This document shows positions 34,044 through 41,837 of a DNA stretch of 45,710 bases, in pieces. The notes under the pieces were generated by a model that had not been told where the DNA came from, did no database searches, and was given only the letters and a program-made list of their open reading frames with translations. Within the stretch, counting starts at the first letter, position 1, and each line of letters begins with the position of its first letter. A program made the position numbers and the translations under genes. This stretch comes from Paracoccaceae bacterium. GTDB lineage: Bacteria; Pseudomonadota; Alphaproteobacteria; Rhodobacterales; Rhodobacteraceae. Where the stretch lies: the NCBI GenBank assembly GCA_007126375.1, contig SLBI01000225.1, positions 1-45,710 on the forward strand, given 5' to 3'.

Positions 34044-36074
34044 ATGCAGGACGCACTGGTGATCTTCACCCCCTCGGGCAAGCGCGGGAGGGTGCCGCTG
34101 GACACGCCGGTTCTTGCGGCGGCGCGCCAGCTTGGCGTCGATCTCGATTCGGTATGCGGCGGGCGCGGTATCTGCTCGAAATGCCAGGTGGCGCCGCAGT
34201 TCGGCGATTTTGCCAAGCACGGGGTGCTTTCGGCCCCCGGAGCGCTGTCGGAGTGGAACGCGGTCGAGGAACGCTATCGCAGCAAGCGCGGAATGGCCGA
34301 GGGGCGCCGGCTGGGGTGTCAGGCGCTGATCCGGGGCGATGTGGTGATCGACGTGCCACCCGAAAGCCAGCTGCACCGGCAGGTGGTGCGCAAGGCTGCC
34401 AGTGCGCGCGCGATGGAGATGGATCCGGCCACGCGGCTGTTTCTGGTCGATGTGGCCGAGCCGGACATGCACGAGCCCTCGGGCGATTTCGAGCGGCTGG
34501 CGCAGGCGCTGGCCGAGCAATGGCAGATCGACGGGTTGGCGGCCGATCTGGAGGTGCTTCGCGGGCTGCAACCGGCGCTGCGCAAGGGCGACTGGCAGGT
34601 CACTGTGGCGGTGCATCGCGGCCGCGACGGCACGCCACCGCGGCTGACGGGCGTCTGGCCCGGGTTTCACGACGGCGGGCTTTTCGGCCTCGCCATCGAT
34701 CTCGGCTCCACCACCATTGCCGCACATCTGACCGATCTTGCGGACGGCAGCGTGCGGGCCAGCGCGGGCGTGATGAATCCCCAGATCCGTTTCGGCGAGG
34801 ATCTGATGAGCCGGGTCTCCTATGTCATGATGAATCCGGGTGGCGATGCGGAGATGACGGCGGCGGTGCGCGCCGCGATGAATGACCTCGCCCGTGAACT
34901 GGCGGCCGAGGCGGCGGTGGCGCCAACGGCCATCCTCGAAGCCGTGGTCGTGTGCAATCCGGTAATGCATCACCTCTTTCTCGGGATCGACCCGGTCGAG
35001 CTTGGGCAGGCACCGTTCGCGCTTGCCACCTCCGGCCCGGTCGAGACCGCAGCGCGCGATCTGGGTCTGACGGCGATCGCCACGGGGGCCCGCCTCTACA
35101 TGCTGCCCTGCATCGCCGGGCATGTCGGCGCGGATGCAGCCGCCGTCGCGCTGTCCGAAGCGCCGGAAAAATCGGAGGATCTCGTTCTCGTCGTCGACGT
35201 CGGTACCAATGCCGAGATCCTGCTGGGCGACCGGCGCCGGGTGCTGGCCTGCTCCTCGCCCACGGGCCCGGCCTTCGAGGGGGCGCAGATCTCCTCCGGC
35301 CAGCGGGCCGCGCCCGGCGCCATCGAACGGGTGGAGATCGACCCGGAAACAAAAGAGCCACGGTTCAAGGTGATCGGCTGCGATCTTTGGTCAGACGACC
35401 CGGCCTTTCCCGCCGACCAGAGGGTCACGGGCATCTGCGGCTCGGGCATCATCGAGGCGGTGGCCGAGATGCGCATGGCCGGGCTGCTGGATGCCTCCGG
35501 CCTGATCGGCAGCCCCGGGCAGACCGGCACCTCGCGGTGCGAGCCCGAGGGGCGCACGCATGCCTGGCTGCTGCACGATGCCAGCGACGGGGGTGGCCCG
35601 CGCATCCGCGTCACCCAGAGCGACATACGGGCGATCCAGCTCGCGAAATCGGCGCTCTATGCCGGAGCGCGGCTGCTGATGGACGAGATCGGCACAGACC
35701 ATGTGGATCGCGTGGTGCTGGCCGGCGCCTTTGGTGCGCACATCTCGCCCAAGCATGCGATGGTGCTGGGGATGATCCCCGACGTGCCGCTCGACAAGGT
35801 GCGATCGGCCGGCAACGCCGCCGGAACCGGCGCGCGCATGGCGCTGTGTTCGCGGGCTGCGCGAGCGCAGATAGAGGCCAATGTGCGCCGCATCCACAAG
35901 GTCGAAACCGCCATCGAGCCGCGATTTCAGGAGCACTTCGTGGCCGCCAACGCCCTGCCCCACGCCACTGCCTCCTTCGCCGGTCTGCGCGCGACAGTTC
36001 CGCTGCCCGAGCCGAGCTTCAACCGTGGCAACGAGGGCGGCGACGGCCGCCGGAGGCGGCGCGCGCCGGCGTGA
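34044..36074 (+). CDS. 2Fe-2S ferredoxin/ASKHA-domain protein (DUF4445, RACo-like)
   Basis: N-terminal CX5CX2C (CGGRGICSKC) plus RLGCQ; C-terminal actin-like ATPase motifs (LAIDLGSTTIAAHL, VVDVGTNAEILLG, VVLAGAFGAHI). Confidence 0.9.
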   Translation: MQDALVIFTPSGKRGRVPLDTPVLAAARQLGVDLDSVCGGRGICSKCQVAPQFGDFAKHGVLSAPGALSEWNAVEERYRSKRGMAEGRRLGCQALIRGDVVIDVPPESQLHRQVVRKAASARAMEMDPATRLFLVDVAEPDMHEPSGDFERLAQALAEQWQIDGLAADLEVLRGLQPALRKGDWQVTVAVHRGRDGTPPRLTGVWPGFHDGGLFGLAIDLGSTTIAAHLTDLADGSVRASAGVMNPQIRFGEDLMSRVSYVMMNPGGDAEMTAAVRAAMNDLARELAAEAAVAPTAILEAVVVCNPVMHHLFLGIDPVELGQAPFALATSGPVETAARDLGLTAIATGARLYMLPCIAGHVGADAAAVALSEAPEKSEDLVLVVDVGTNAEILLGDRRRVLACSSPTGPAFEGAQISSGQRAAPGAIERVEIDPETKEPRFKVIGCDLWSDDPAFPADQRVTGICGSGIIEAVAEMRMAGLLDASGLIGSPGQTGTSRCEPEGRTHAWLLHDASDGGGPRIRVTQSDIRAIQLAKSALYAGARLLMDEIGTDHVDRVVLAGAFGAHISPKHAMVLGMIPDVPLDKVRSAGNAAGTGARMALCSRAARAQIEANVRRIHKVETAIEPRFQEHFVAANALPHATASFAGLRATVPLPEPSFNRGNEGGDGRRRRRAPA

Positions 36075-36126
36075 TAGCGGCCGGTATCGGCCTCTCCTCA
36101 GGCTGCAGTCCTGCGACCGAATAACC

Positions 36127-36168
36127 GAGTGAAGCAATCGGGAATTGACAAGCCCGACTGCTTCACTC
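36127..36168. promoter_or_regulatory. Long inverted repeat between the RACo-like gene and the hemP-bfd-bfr locus (terminator or operator)
   Basis: GAGTGAAGCAATCGGG (36127-36142) / CCCGACTGCTTCACTC (36153-36168): 15 of 16 bp paired, 10-nt loop containing TTGACA. Confidence 0.5.
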
Positions 36169-36243
36169 AGTCTTTCCGTCGTGCCGAGCCACCCGATACG
36201 GTCAGCCAGGGCCAGAACGAGGAACCCGAACCGGAGATGACCG

Positions 36244-36369
36244 ATGCCCCGACTTTTCCGTACCCCGCCCGGATGGCTGAGAGACACGCTGAACCTGATC
36301 CGCCTCGTGCTGCTGCCGCCGCCCCGGCGCCTTGACCTGATGTTCGACCGGATCGAGAGGCAGCCATGA
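36244..36369 (+). CDS. Small 41-aa ORF, possible hemP leader/partner peptide
   Basis: MPRLFRTPPGWLRDTLNLIRLVLLPPPRRLDLMFDRIERQP; GGAG 7 nt upstream of the ATG; stop overlaps the hemP ATG as ATGA. Not in the supplied ORF track. Confidence 0.55.
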   Translation: MPRLFRTPPGWLRDTLNLIRLVLLPPPRRLDLMFDRIERQP

Positions 36370-36527
36370 ACATGTCCTCCTCCCAACCCTTGGTGCTGCA
36401 GGACGATACGCCGCTGCACGACGCGCGCTGGCTGACCGATGGCGGGTCCCAGGCGCGGATCCATCTCGACGGTCAGATCTACACCCTGAGGATAACCCGC
36501 CAGGGCAAGCTGATCCTGACGAAGTAG
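36366..36527 (+). CDS. hemP: Hemin uptake protein HemP
   Basis: 53 aa; C-terminus GQIYTLRITRQGKLILTK is the HemP signature; followed by bfd and bfr. Not in the supplied ORF track. Confidence 0.88.
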   Translation: MNMSSSQPLVLQDDTPLHDARWLTDGGSQARIHLDGQIYTLRITRQGKLILTK

Positions 36528-36537
36528 GGGGCGCGCG

Positions 36538-36834
36538 ATGATCGTCTGTCACTGCCAGTCCATCACCGACCACGAGATCAGGGCCGCGGTGGACTGGATG
36601 CGCGCCGCCGACCCGGATACCCTCATCACGCCCGGCAAGATCTATCGGGCGCTGGGCAAGCGTGCCGACTGCGGCGGATGCCTGCCGCTTTTCTTGGATA
36701 CCATGGCCGCCTGCGATAAACTTGAAGTTCCCATGAACCTGCGCGGACTGAGCCGCGCGCGCACACAGGAAAGAGCATCGAATGAAGGGCGACGCCAAGG
36801 TCATCGAGTATCTCAACGCCGCGCTGCGCAGTGA
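36538..36834 (+). CDS. bfd: Bacterioferritin-associated ferredoxin (2Fe-2S), Bfd-like
   Basis: [20 protein letters not shown]…[21 protein letters not shown]-x-C…C-x2-C. Confidence 0.9.
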   Translation: MIVCHCQSITDHEIRAAVDWMRAADPDTLITPGKIYRALGKRADCGGCLPLFLDTMAACDKLEVPMNLRGLSRARTQERASNEGRRQGHRVSQRRAAQ

Positions 36835-37270
36835 GCTGACGGCGATCAACCAGTACTGGCTGCACTACCGTCTGCAGGAGGACTGGGGATACGGCCGCAT
36901 CGCCGCCAAGTCGCGCGAGGAGAGCCTGGAGGAGATGAACCACGCCGACAAGCTGATCGAGCGCATCCTCTTCCTCGAGGGGCACCCCAACCTGCAGAAG
37001 CTCGATTCGCTGCGGATCGGCCAGAGCCTGCACGAAACGCTGGAATGCGATCTCGCCGCCGAACATGGTGCGCGCTCGCTTTACATCGAGGCACGCAACC
37101 ACTGTGACAGCGTCGGTGACTATGTCAGCAAGAACCTGTTCGAGACGCTGATTGCCGACGAGGAAGGCCATATCGACTTCCTCGAAACCCAGCTGGCGCT
37201 CTGCGACGAGATCGGGATCGAGCGCTACGGCCTGCTTCAGGCGAAGCCCGCCAACGAGGCCGGGGCCTGA
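36782..37270 (+). CDS. bfr: Bacterioferritin
   Basis: [72 protein letters not shown]. Confidence 0.96.
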   Translation: MKGDAKVIEYLNAALRSELTAINQYWLHYRLQEDWGYGRIAAKSREESLEEMNHADKLIERILFLEGHPNLQKLDSLRIGQSLHETLECDLAAEHGARSLYIEARNHCDSVGDYVSKNLFETLIADEEGHIDFLETQLALCDEIGIERYGLLQAKPANEAGA

Positions 37271-37872
37271 GTGTCCTTGTCCTGATCCCGGCCGCCGGCG
37301 CCGCGCGGCGGATGCGCGGGGCAGACAAGCTGCTGGAATCCGTTGAGGGACGGCCCGTGCTGGCCCTCCTGGCTGCACGGGCGCGGGCGACAGGGGCGGT
37401 GGTGCTTGTCACCCTGCCTCCCGGCGCCACCGCCCGTGCGGCAGCGCTGGCTGGGTTGGACGTGGCGCGCGCCGAAGTTGCGGACGCGGCCGAGGGGATG
37501 GCGGCCAGCCTGCGCGCCGGCGCGGCGGCGGCTGCGGCAGACGGTCATGCCGGCCTGATGGTGCTGCCCGCCGACATGCCCGATATCGAGACTGCCGATA
37601 TCCGCGGAATGCTGGACGCCTTTGCCGCGGCACCTGCGCCCCGCCCGATCCTGCGTGCAACAACTGCAGATGGCCATCCCGGCCATCCGGTCATCCTGCC
37701 GGCGCGGCTCTTTCCGGCACTGGCAGACGTTTCCGGCGATACCGGCGGGCGCGAGGTGCTGCGCACCCATGCCGGCGACCTGCTGTTGCATGCCCTGCCC
37801 GGTGCCCGCGCCGTTACCGATCTCGACACGCCCGAGGCCTGGGCCAGATGGCGCGCGGCGCGGGGCGGCTGA
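37267..37872 (+). CDS. MobA/MocA-like nucleotidyltransferase, probable non-canonical (CTG) start
   Basis: Motif [22 protein letters not shown] begins upstream of the first ATG (37312); CTG at 37267 has GAGG 7 nt upstream and overlaps the bfr stop. Confidence 0.75.
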   Translation: MSVLVLIPAAGAARRMRGADKLLESVEGRPVLALLAARARATGAVVLVTLPPGATARAAALAGLDVARAEVADAAEGMAASLRAGAAAAAADGHAGLMVLPADMPDIETADIRGMLDAFAAAPAPRPILRATTADGHPGHPVILPARLFPALADVSGDTGGREVLRTHAGDLLLHALPGARAVTDLDTPEAWARWRAARGG

Positions 37873-38328
37873 TCAGGTGATCACCCCGCTACGCCGCATC
37901 CAGCGCGCGTAGAGCCACAGCAGCAGCGCCAGCACCGTCGCACCGATCATCACCCAGGTGAATTCGATTCCGACGGCCTGCTGCATCGGCGGTTGCGCCA
38001 GCAGCGTCAGCCACACCGTCGCCGCCGCCACCGCAAAGAAGGCGACTGCCAACAGTAGCGGCGCCCAGTGTTCGCGCATCAACAGCATCAGGGCACCGAT
38101 CAGCCCGACCCAGACGCCGATCGCCCAGGCCGCGGTCACCCACATCGGCATGTCGCCGAAGTAGACCAGCCATTCTGGCGGAACCTGCGACGTGTAGGGT
38201 TCGTAATCAATCTGCGTGAGAAGATAGTCGAGCGCGCCTCCGGCGTGCCAGAGGAGGGCGAGAAGGCCAACCGGCACAAGGTGCCACGGGCGTTCGACGG
38301 CGACAGTCGGCATCGGCAAGTCTCCCAA
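37873..38328 (-). CDS. Small four-helix membrane protein of unknown function
   Basis: 151 aa; RPWHLVPVGLLALLWHAGGALDYLLTQ…WVTAAWAIGVWVGLIGALMLLM…LLLWLYARWMRRSGVIT. Confidence 0.75.
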   Translation of the reverse strand: MGDLPMPTVAVERPWHLVPVGLLALLWHAGGALDYLLTQIDYEPYTSQVPPEWLVYFGDMPMWVTAAWAIGVWVGLIGALMLLMREHWAPLLLAVAFFAVAAATVWLTLLAQPPMQQAVGIEFTWVMIGATVLALLLWLYARWMRRSGVIT

Positions 38329-38382
38329 TCATCGGCGGCAGACTGCCGCGCCGAACCGGGAGTGTCCAGTGCCGCGGCGGGT

Positions 38383-38982
38383 TCAGGCAAAGACCCGGGT
38401 GTGGGGTGCGCAGCCGTGCAACGCCGGGCGAACCAGTCGGGTTCCGTCTGCCGGCGCTTCGCTCGCACACCAGGCTCCCTCGGCCCAGATCAGTTCGTGA
38501 CGATCAAACGTCAGGGCGACCAGATGCACGCAGGCCGCCGCATCCGTCCGGCCGATGCCGGCACGACCGACGAGATCGCCGGCAGCTACCAGCACCTCGG
38601 GCGTGCCGAAGCGCAGGCTCGCCTCGGCACAACGGACCATAAGGCACTGATCCGGCGCAACCAGCAGATCGCCCTGCGGCAGGCCACGGCCGAATGCCCC
38701 CGCGGGAATGCGCACCGCTGTGCCCGTTGGCACAGACGCCGCCGAGACGGATGCGGCGATGACGCCGCGCAGGGGCCGAAAGCCGCGGTCGCGTGTCAGC
38801 ACCCGGTCGCCGGGCGCCAGCCGGCCCGCGGGCCGCAGCCCCTGCAAGGTCATCACCGCCGTCGTGCAGGACAGTCCGCCGGCCGGTCCGGGGCCATGAC
38901 CGGCTGCAACCGGGCGTGGTCCGGTCGTACCCGGCGCCAGGTGCCGCACACTGTCGAGAAGCGCCAAATCGCCGTCTGCCAT
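38383..38982 (-). CDS. Hint-domain protein, divergent copy
   Basis: SCTTAVMTLQGLRPAGRLAPGDRVLTRDRGFRPLRGV…LVAPDQCLMVRC; parallels the downstream-numbered paralog at 39126-39806. Confidence 0.75.
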   Translation of the reverse strand: MADGDLALLDSVRHLAPGTTGPRPVAAGHGPGPAGGLSCTTAVMTLQGLRPAGRLAPGDRVLTRDRGFRPLRGVIAASVSAASVPTGTAVRIPAGAFGRGLPQGDLLVAPDQCLMVRCAEASLRFGTPEVLVAAGDLVGRAGIGRTDAAACVHLVALTFDRHELIWAEGAWCASEAPADGTRLVRPALHGCAPHTRVFA

Positions 38983-39125
38983 CCTGCCGTCTCCCCGTTC
39001 CGCCTGCCGCAGCGGGCGGGCCCATCTTCACCCACTGTCAGGGCTTAGGCCGACACTGTGGTCAAAGCGGGCGAGGATTGTGGCGTTTTGCGGGCGGGCG
39101 CCTACGCCCGCAGCGGGCGCAGGGC

Positions 39126-39806
39126 TCAGACGAGCAGCTTCGCCTCCTGCCGGCCGAGTGTCCGGCGGGCAGCGGCGAAGCGCTCCGTCGTGTCGGGATC
39201 GGCGAGTTCGGGGAAGAGCTGCTGCAGTTCCAGCCGCTGGGCGTTGCCCATACCCTTCAGCGACCGGTCGGCGGGCTGGAAACTCTCGGTCCAGGCACCG
39301 TTGGAAAGCACCACCTCGTGCCGGGCGCACATGAAGTGCACGTAGGTTACCCCGGGCGCGTCGATTTCGCGGATGCTGCCGTGGTTGATCAGGTGCTTGG
39401 CGGCGACCAGCACCTCCCGTTCCTCGAAGAAGAGCTGTGTGCGCTCGTTGGCCACCAGCACCCGGTGCTGTGGCGAGACCAGCATGTCGCGTTCCGGCAG
39501 GCCGTGGCCGAGGGCGCCGGCCTCGATCAGCACGGGCTTCATGTGGCGCTCGCTGGCCAGACGGTGCCAGTCGAGGCGGCACCGCCCGACCCAGCACACC
39601 TCCTGAAGGCCGTTGTCGCGGGTCACGACGCGGTCGCCGGCGCGCAGTTCATGGACCGGGCGTTCCCCGTCCGGCGTCGCAACGCGTGTTCCCGGGGTGA
39701 AGCACGGCACGCGCAGCGGCGTGACCTGCCCCGCGCCGTCGTTGCCTTCCCTCGCGTGCAGGTGAAGCCCGCGGTCGAGGTTTCCGAAGATAGCATCGGC
39801 AGCCAT
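39126..39806 (-). CDS. Hint-domain protein (Hedgehog/intein-type)
   Basis: CFTPGTRVATPDGERPVHELRAGDRVVTRDNGLQEVCWVGR…LVSPQHRVLVAN…VTYVHFMCARHEVVLSNGAWTESF; start MAADAIF at 39806. Confidence 0.88.
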   Translation of the reverse strand: MAADAIFGNLDRGLHLHAREGNDGAGQVTPLRVPCFTPGTRVATPDGERPVHELRAGDRVVTRDNGLQEVCWVGRCRLDWHRLASERHMKPVLIEAGALGHGLPERDMLVSPQHRVLVANERTQLFFEEREVLVAAKHLINHGSIREIDAPGVTYVHFMCARHEVVLSNGAWTESFQPADRSLKGMGNAQRLELQQLFPELADPDTTERFAAARRTLGRQEAKLLV

Positions 39807-40340
39807 GTCGTTCTCCCGGCCTGCCCGTTCGGGGGCCCGGCCTCCACCTGTCCAGTTCCAACTGTCGCCTGCCGGCCGGAACGAGCCCTTCGAAGCTGCG
39901 TACCCGGCCGGAAGGCCGCGCCCCCACGCAGCCCCGGCGAGACCTGCCGTCTTCGTGACCACCCGATACGGCGGGGCGAAAGTCGGCTGGAACCTTCTAT
40001 ATTCCCGAAAACTTTCCTCAAAGCCGATTCTCCTTTGGCCTGATGTGCCGTCGCTCCGAACCCGCCGTGATGACCCCGCATTGTTCACGCGGCGGTGGCG
40101 ACGCGAGCTCGGATTCGGGCGAAATCATGGCGCAGTCGCGGCAAAAGCCGGCGACCCGTCCCGCCCCGCCCCCGCCGTTGTTTCGAACGCGGAAACGATA
40201 ACGATCTTGTTCAGATGCCCCACCCGCGGCAGCGCCGGTTTCTGAGGCCGGACCAATCGGCCCTGCTTCGGCTCAGGGTTTCTCCCGAACCGACTGCGCC
40301 GATGCCCTGACTGCGAATCACTCTCGCGCAGCGGCGGCGC

Positions 40341-40397
40341 CTCGTTGCAGCCTGTGCGCGAGCTTGCCCGCCCTCCACGCGCATCGCGTGCAACGAG
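40341..40397. other. Structured intergenic element upstream of the bciB-like gene
   Basis: CTCGTTGCA (40341-40349)/TGCAACGAG (40389-40397), perfect 9-bp inverted repeat, plus CACGCG-cat-CGCGTG (40376-40390). Confidence 0.35.
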
Positions 40398-40475
40398 TTG
40401 AACGCAAACCGCTTCGCCCGGCAACGGCATCGCCGCCAACCTGTGCGGCAGAAAGGCCCGACGGGGTGGACAGTC

Positions 40476-40493
40476 TGTCAGGAATGATTGACA
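40476..40493. promoter_or_regulatory. PpsR/CrtJ-like operator TGTC-N10-GACA
   Basis: TGTCAGGAATGATTGACA, extended arms CTGTCA/TGACAG, 28 nt upstream of the ATG at 40522. Confidence 0.5.
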
Positions 40494-40521
40494 GTTTTTG
40501 CGATTGCACAGGAGATCCGCC

Positions 40522-41775
40522 ATGCCGCTCGACCCCGCCAACCCGCCCGGCCTCCACGCCCCGGCGCTGGGTGGCGCTGCACGCGAGGGGCTCTGCACCG
40601 ATTGCGGTGTTTCCAGAATGGGTGACGGCAAGGCCTGCGGCCGTGCCTGTCAGTTCATCCGTCCCGACTATCCTGCGCTCGAACGTGCGGCGCACGGCCG
40701 CAGCGCCGATCCCGAACGCGGCGAGGAAGGCTTCTTCGGTCCCTATCGCGCCATGCACCGCGCCCGCCTCACGGCACCCGCCGAGGGCGCCCAGTGGACC
40801 GGCATCACGACGGCGCTGGCCGCCCGACTGCTGGAAACCGGTGCGGTGGATGCCGTGCTAACGGTCGCCCCGGATCCCGAGGACCGCTGGAAACCGCTTC
40901 CCGTGATCGTCACCGACCCCGCCGCCCTGGCGCAGTGCCGCGGCATGCGGATGGGCTATGCGCCGCTGGTGGCCCTGCTGGAGCCTGCGCGTGCTGCCGG
41001 CCATCGGCGCATCGCGATGATCGGCATCCCCTGTCAGGTCTATGCGCTGCGCGCCCTCGAGGCAGAACTGGGCTTCGAACGGATCTTCGTGATCGGCACG
41101 CCGTGCTCGGACAACACCACCACCGAGAACTTCCATACCTTTCTCAAGCTCCTCGATCCGAAGCCCGAGACCATCAGCTATCTCGAGTTCCGCGCCGACT
41201 ACCGGCTGGAGCTTCGCTTCGATGACGGCCGGCCCGGGCGCACCATTCCCTTTCTTCGGCTGCCGATCTCGAAACTGCCGGCGGATTTCTTTCCGATGAC
41301 CTGCAAGACCTGCGTGGATTATACCAATCGGTTGGCCGACATCACCGTCGGCTACATGGCGGGTGACGGCGATCAGTGGGTGATCGTGCGCAACCGGCGC
41401 GGCGCCGAACTGCTGCAACTGCTTGAAGGAGAGTTGCAGACGCGGCCGTTCGCCGACAAGGGCAAGCGCCGGGGCCCGGTCGCGGGGTTTCTGAAGAACA
41501 CCGAACGCGCCGCGGGCGGGCTGCCACTGCGCGCGATGCCCGACTGGGCCCGCCCCATCGCCGCCTGGCTGCAGCCGCGCATCGGCCCGCGCGGGCTGGA
41601 ATTCGCCCGGGCGCGAGTGGAGATGAAGGCAATCGAGACGGTTCTGCACCTGCGTCGTGCGCATCCCGCAAGGATGAAGAACATGGTGCCCGACCATGTC
41701 TGGCGACTCGTCGCGCCCTACGGCATCGCCCCCGAGCCGGGCGAGCGGCGCGAGGAAGGAGACACGCAGCCGTGA
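40522..41775 (+). CDS. bciB: F420 hydrogenase/dehydrogenase β-subunit family protein, BciB-like 8-vinyl reductase
   Basis: LCTDCGVSRMGDGKACGRACQFIRPDY, IGIPCQVYALRALE, GTPCSDNTT, CKTCVDYTNRLADITVGYM; AGGAG 7 nt upstream of the ATG at 40522. Confidence 0.75.
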   Translation: MPLDPANPPGLHAPALGGAAREGLCTDCGVSRMGDGKACGRACQFIRPDYPALERAAHGRSADPERGEEGFFGPYRAMHRARLTAPAEGAQWTGITTALAARLLETGAVDAVLTVAPDPEDRWKPLPVIVTDPAALAQCRGMRMGYAPLVALLEPARAAGHRRIAMIGIPCQVYALRALEAELGFERIFVIGTPCSDNTTTENFHTFLKLLDPKPETISYLEFRADYRLELRFDDGRPGRTIPFLRLPISKLPADFFPMTCKTCVDYTNRLADITVGYMAGDGDQWVIVRNRRGAELLQLLEGELQTRPFADKGKRRGPVAGFLKNTERAAGGLPLRAMPDWARPIAAWLQPRIGPRGLEFARARVEMKAIETVLHLRRAHPARMKNMVPDHVWRLVAPYGIAPEPGERREEGDTQP

Positions 41776-41837
41776 AGGCGGTGCTGTAACGTCGGCCGTC
41801 CGCATCCCGACCAGTCCGTCATAACGGAGGTCCGCCC

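Noticed and set aside
36145-36173. TTGACA in the hairpin loop as the promoter of the hemP locus
   Set aside because: No acceptable -10 at 16-18 bp spacing (CAGTCT/AGTCTT/TCAGTC); not called as a promoter by itself.
36271-36304. GGATGGCTGAGAGACACGCTGAACCTGATCCGCC resembles the CUGAGA/ACCUGAU core of a TPP riboswitch
   Set aside because: The 5' GGGGUGC-like strand and the 3' GGxUAAUxCC…AGGGA strand are missing, it lies within the 41-aa ORF, and downstream genes concern iron, not thiamine. Likely coincidence; a Rfam/Infernal TPP search would settle it.
40475-40499. CTGTCA-N8-TGACAG followed by TTTTT as an intrinsic terminator
   Set aside because: A 6-bp AT-containing stem in front of the gene it would block, 28 nt from its ATG; an operator reading fits better, though premature termination cannot be fully excluded without term-seq.
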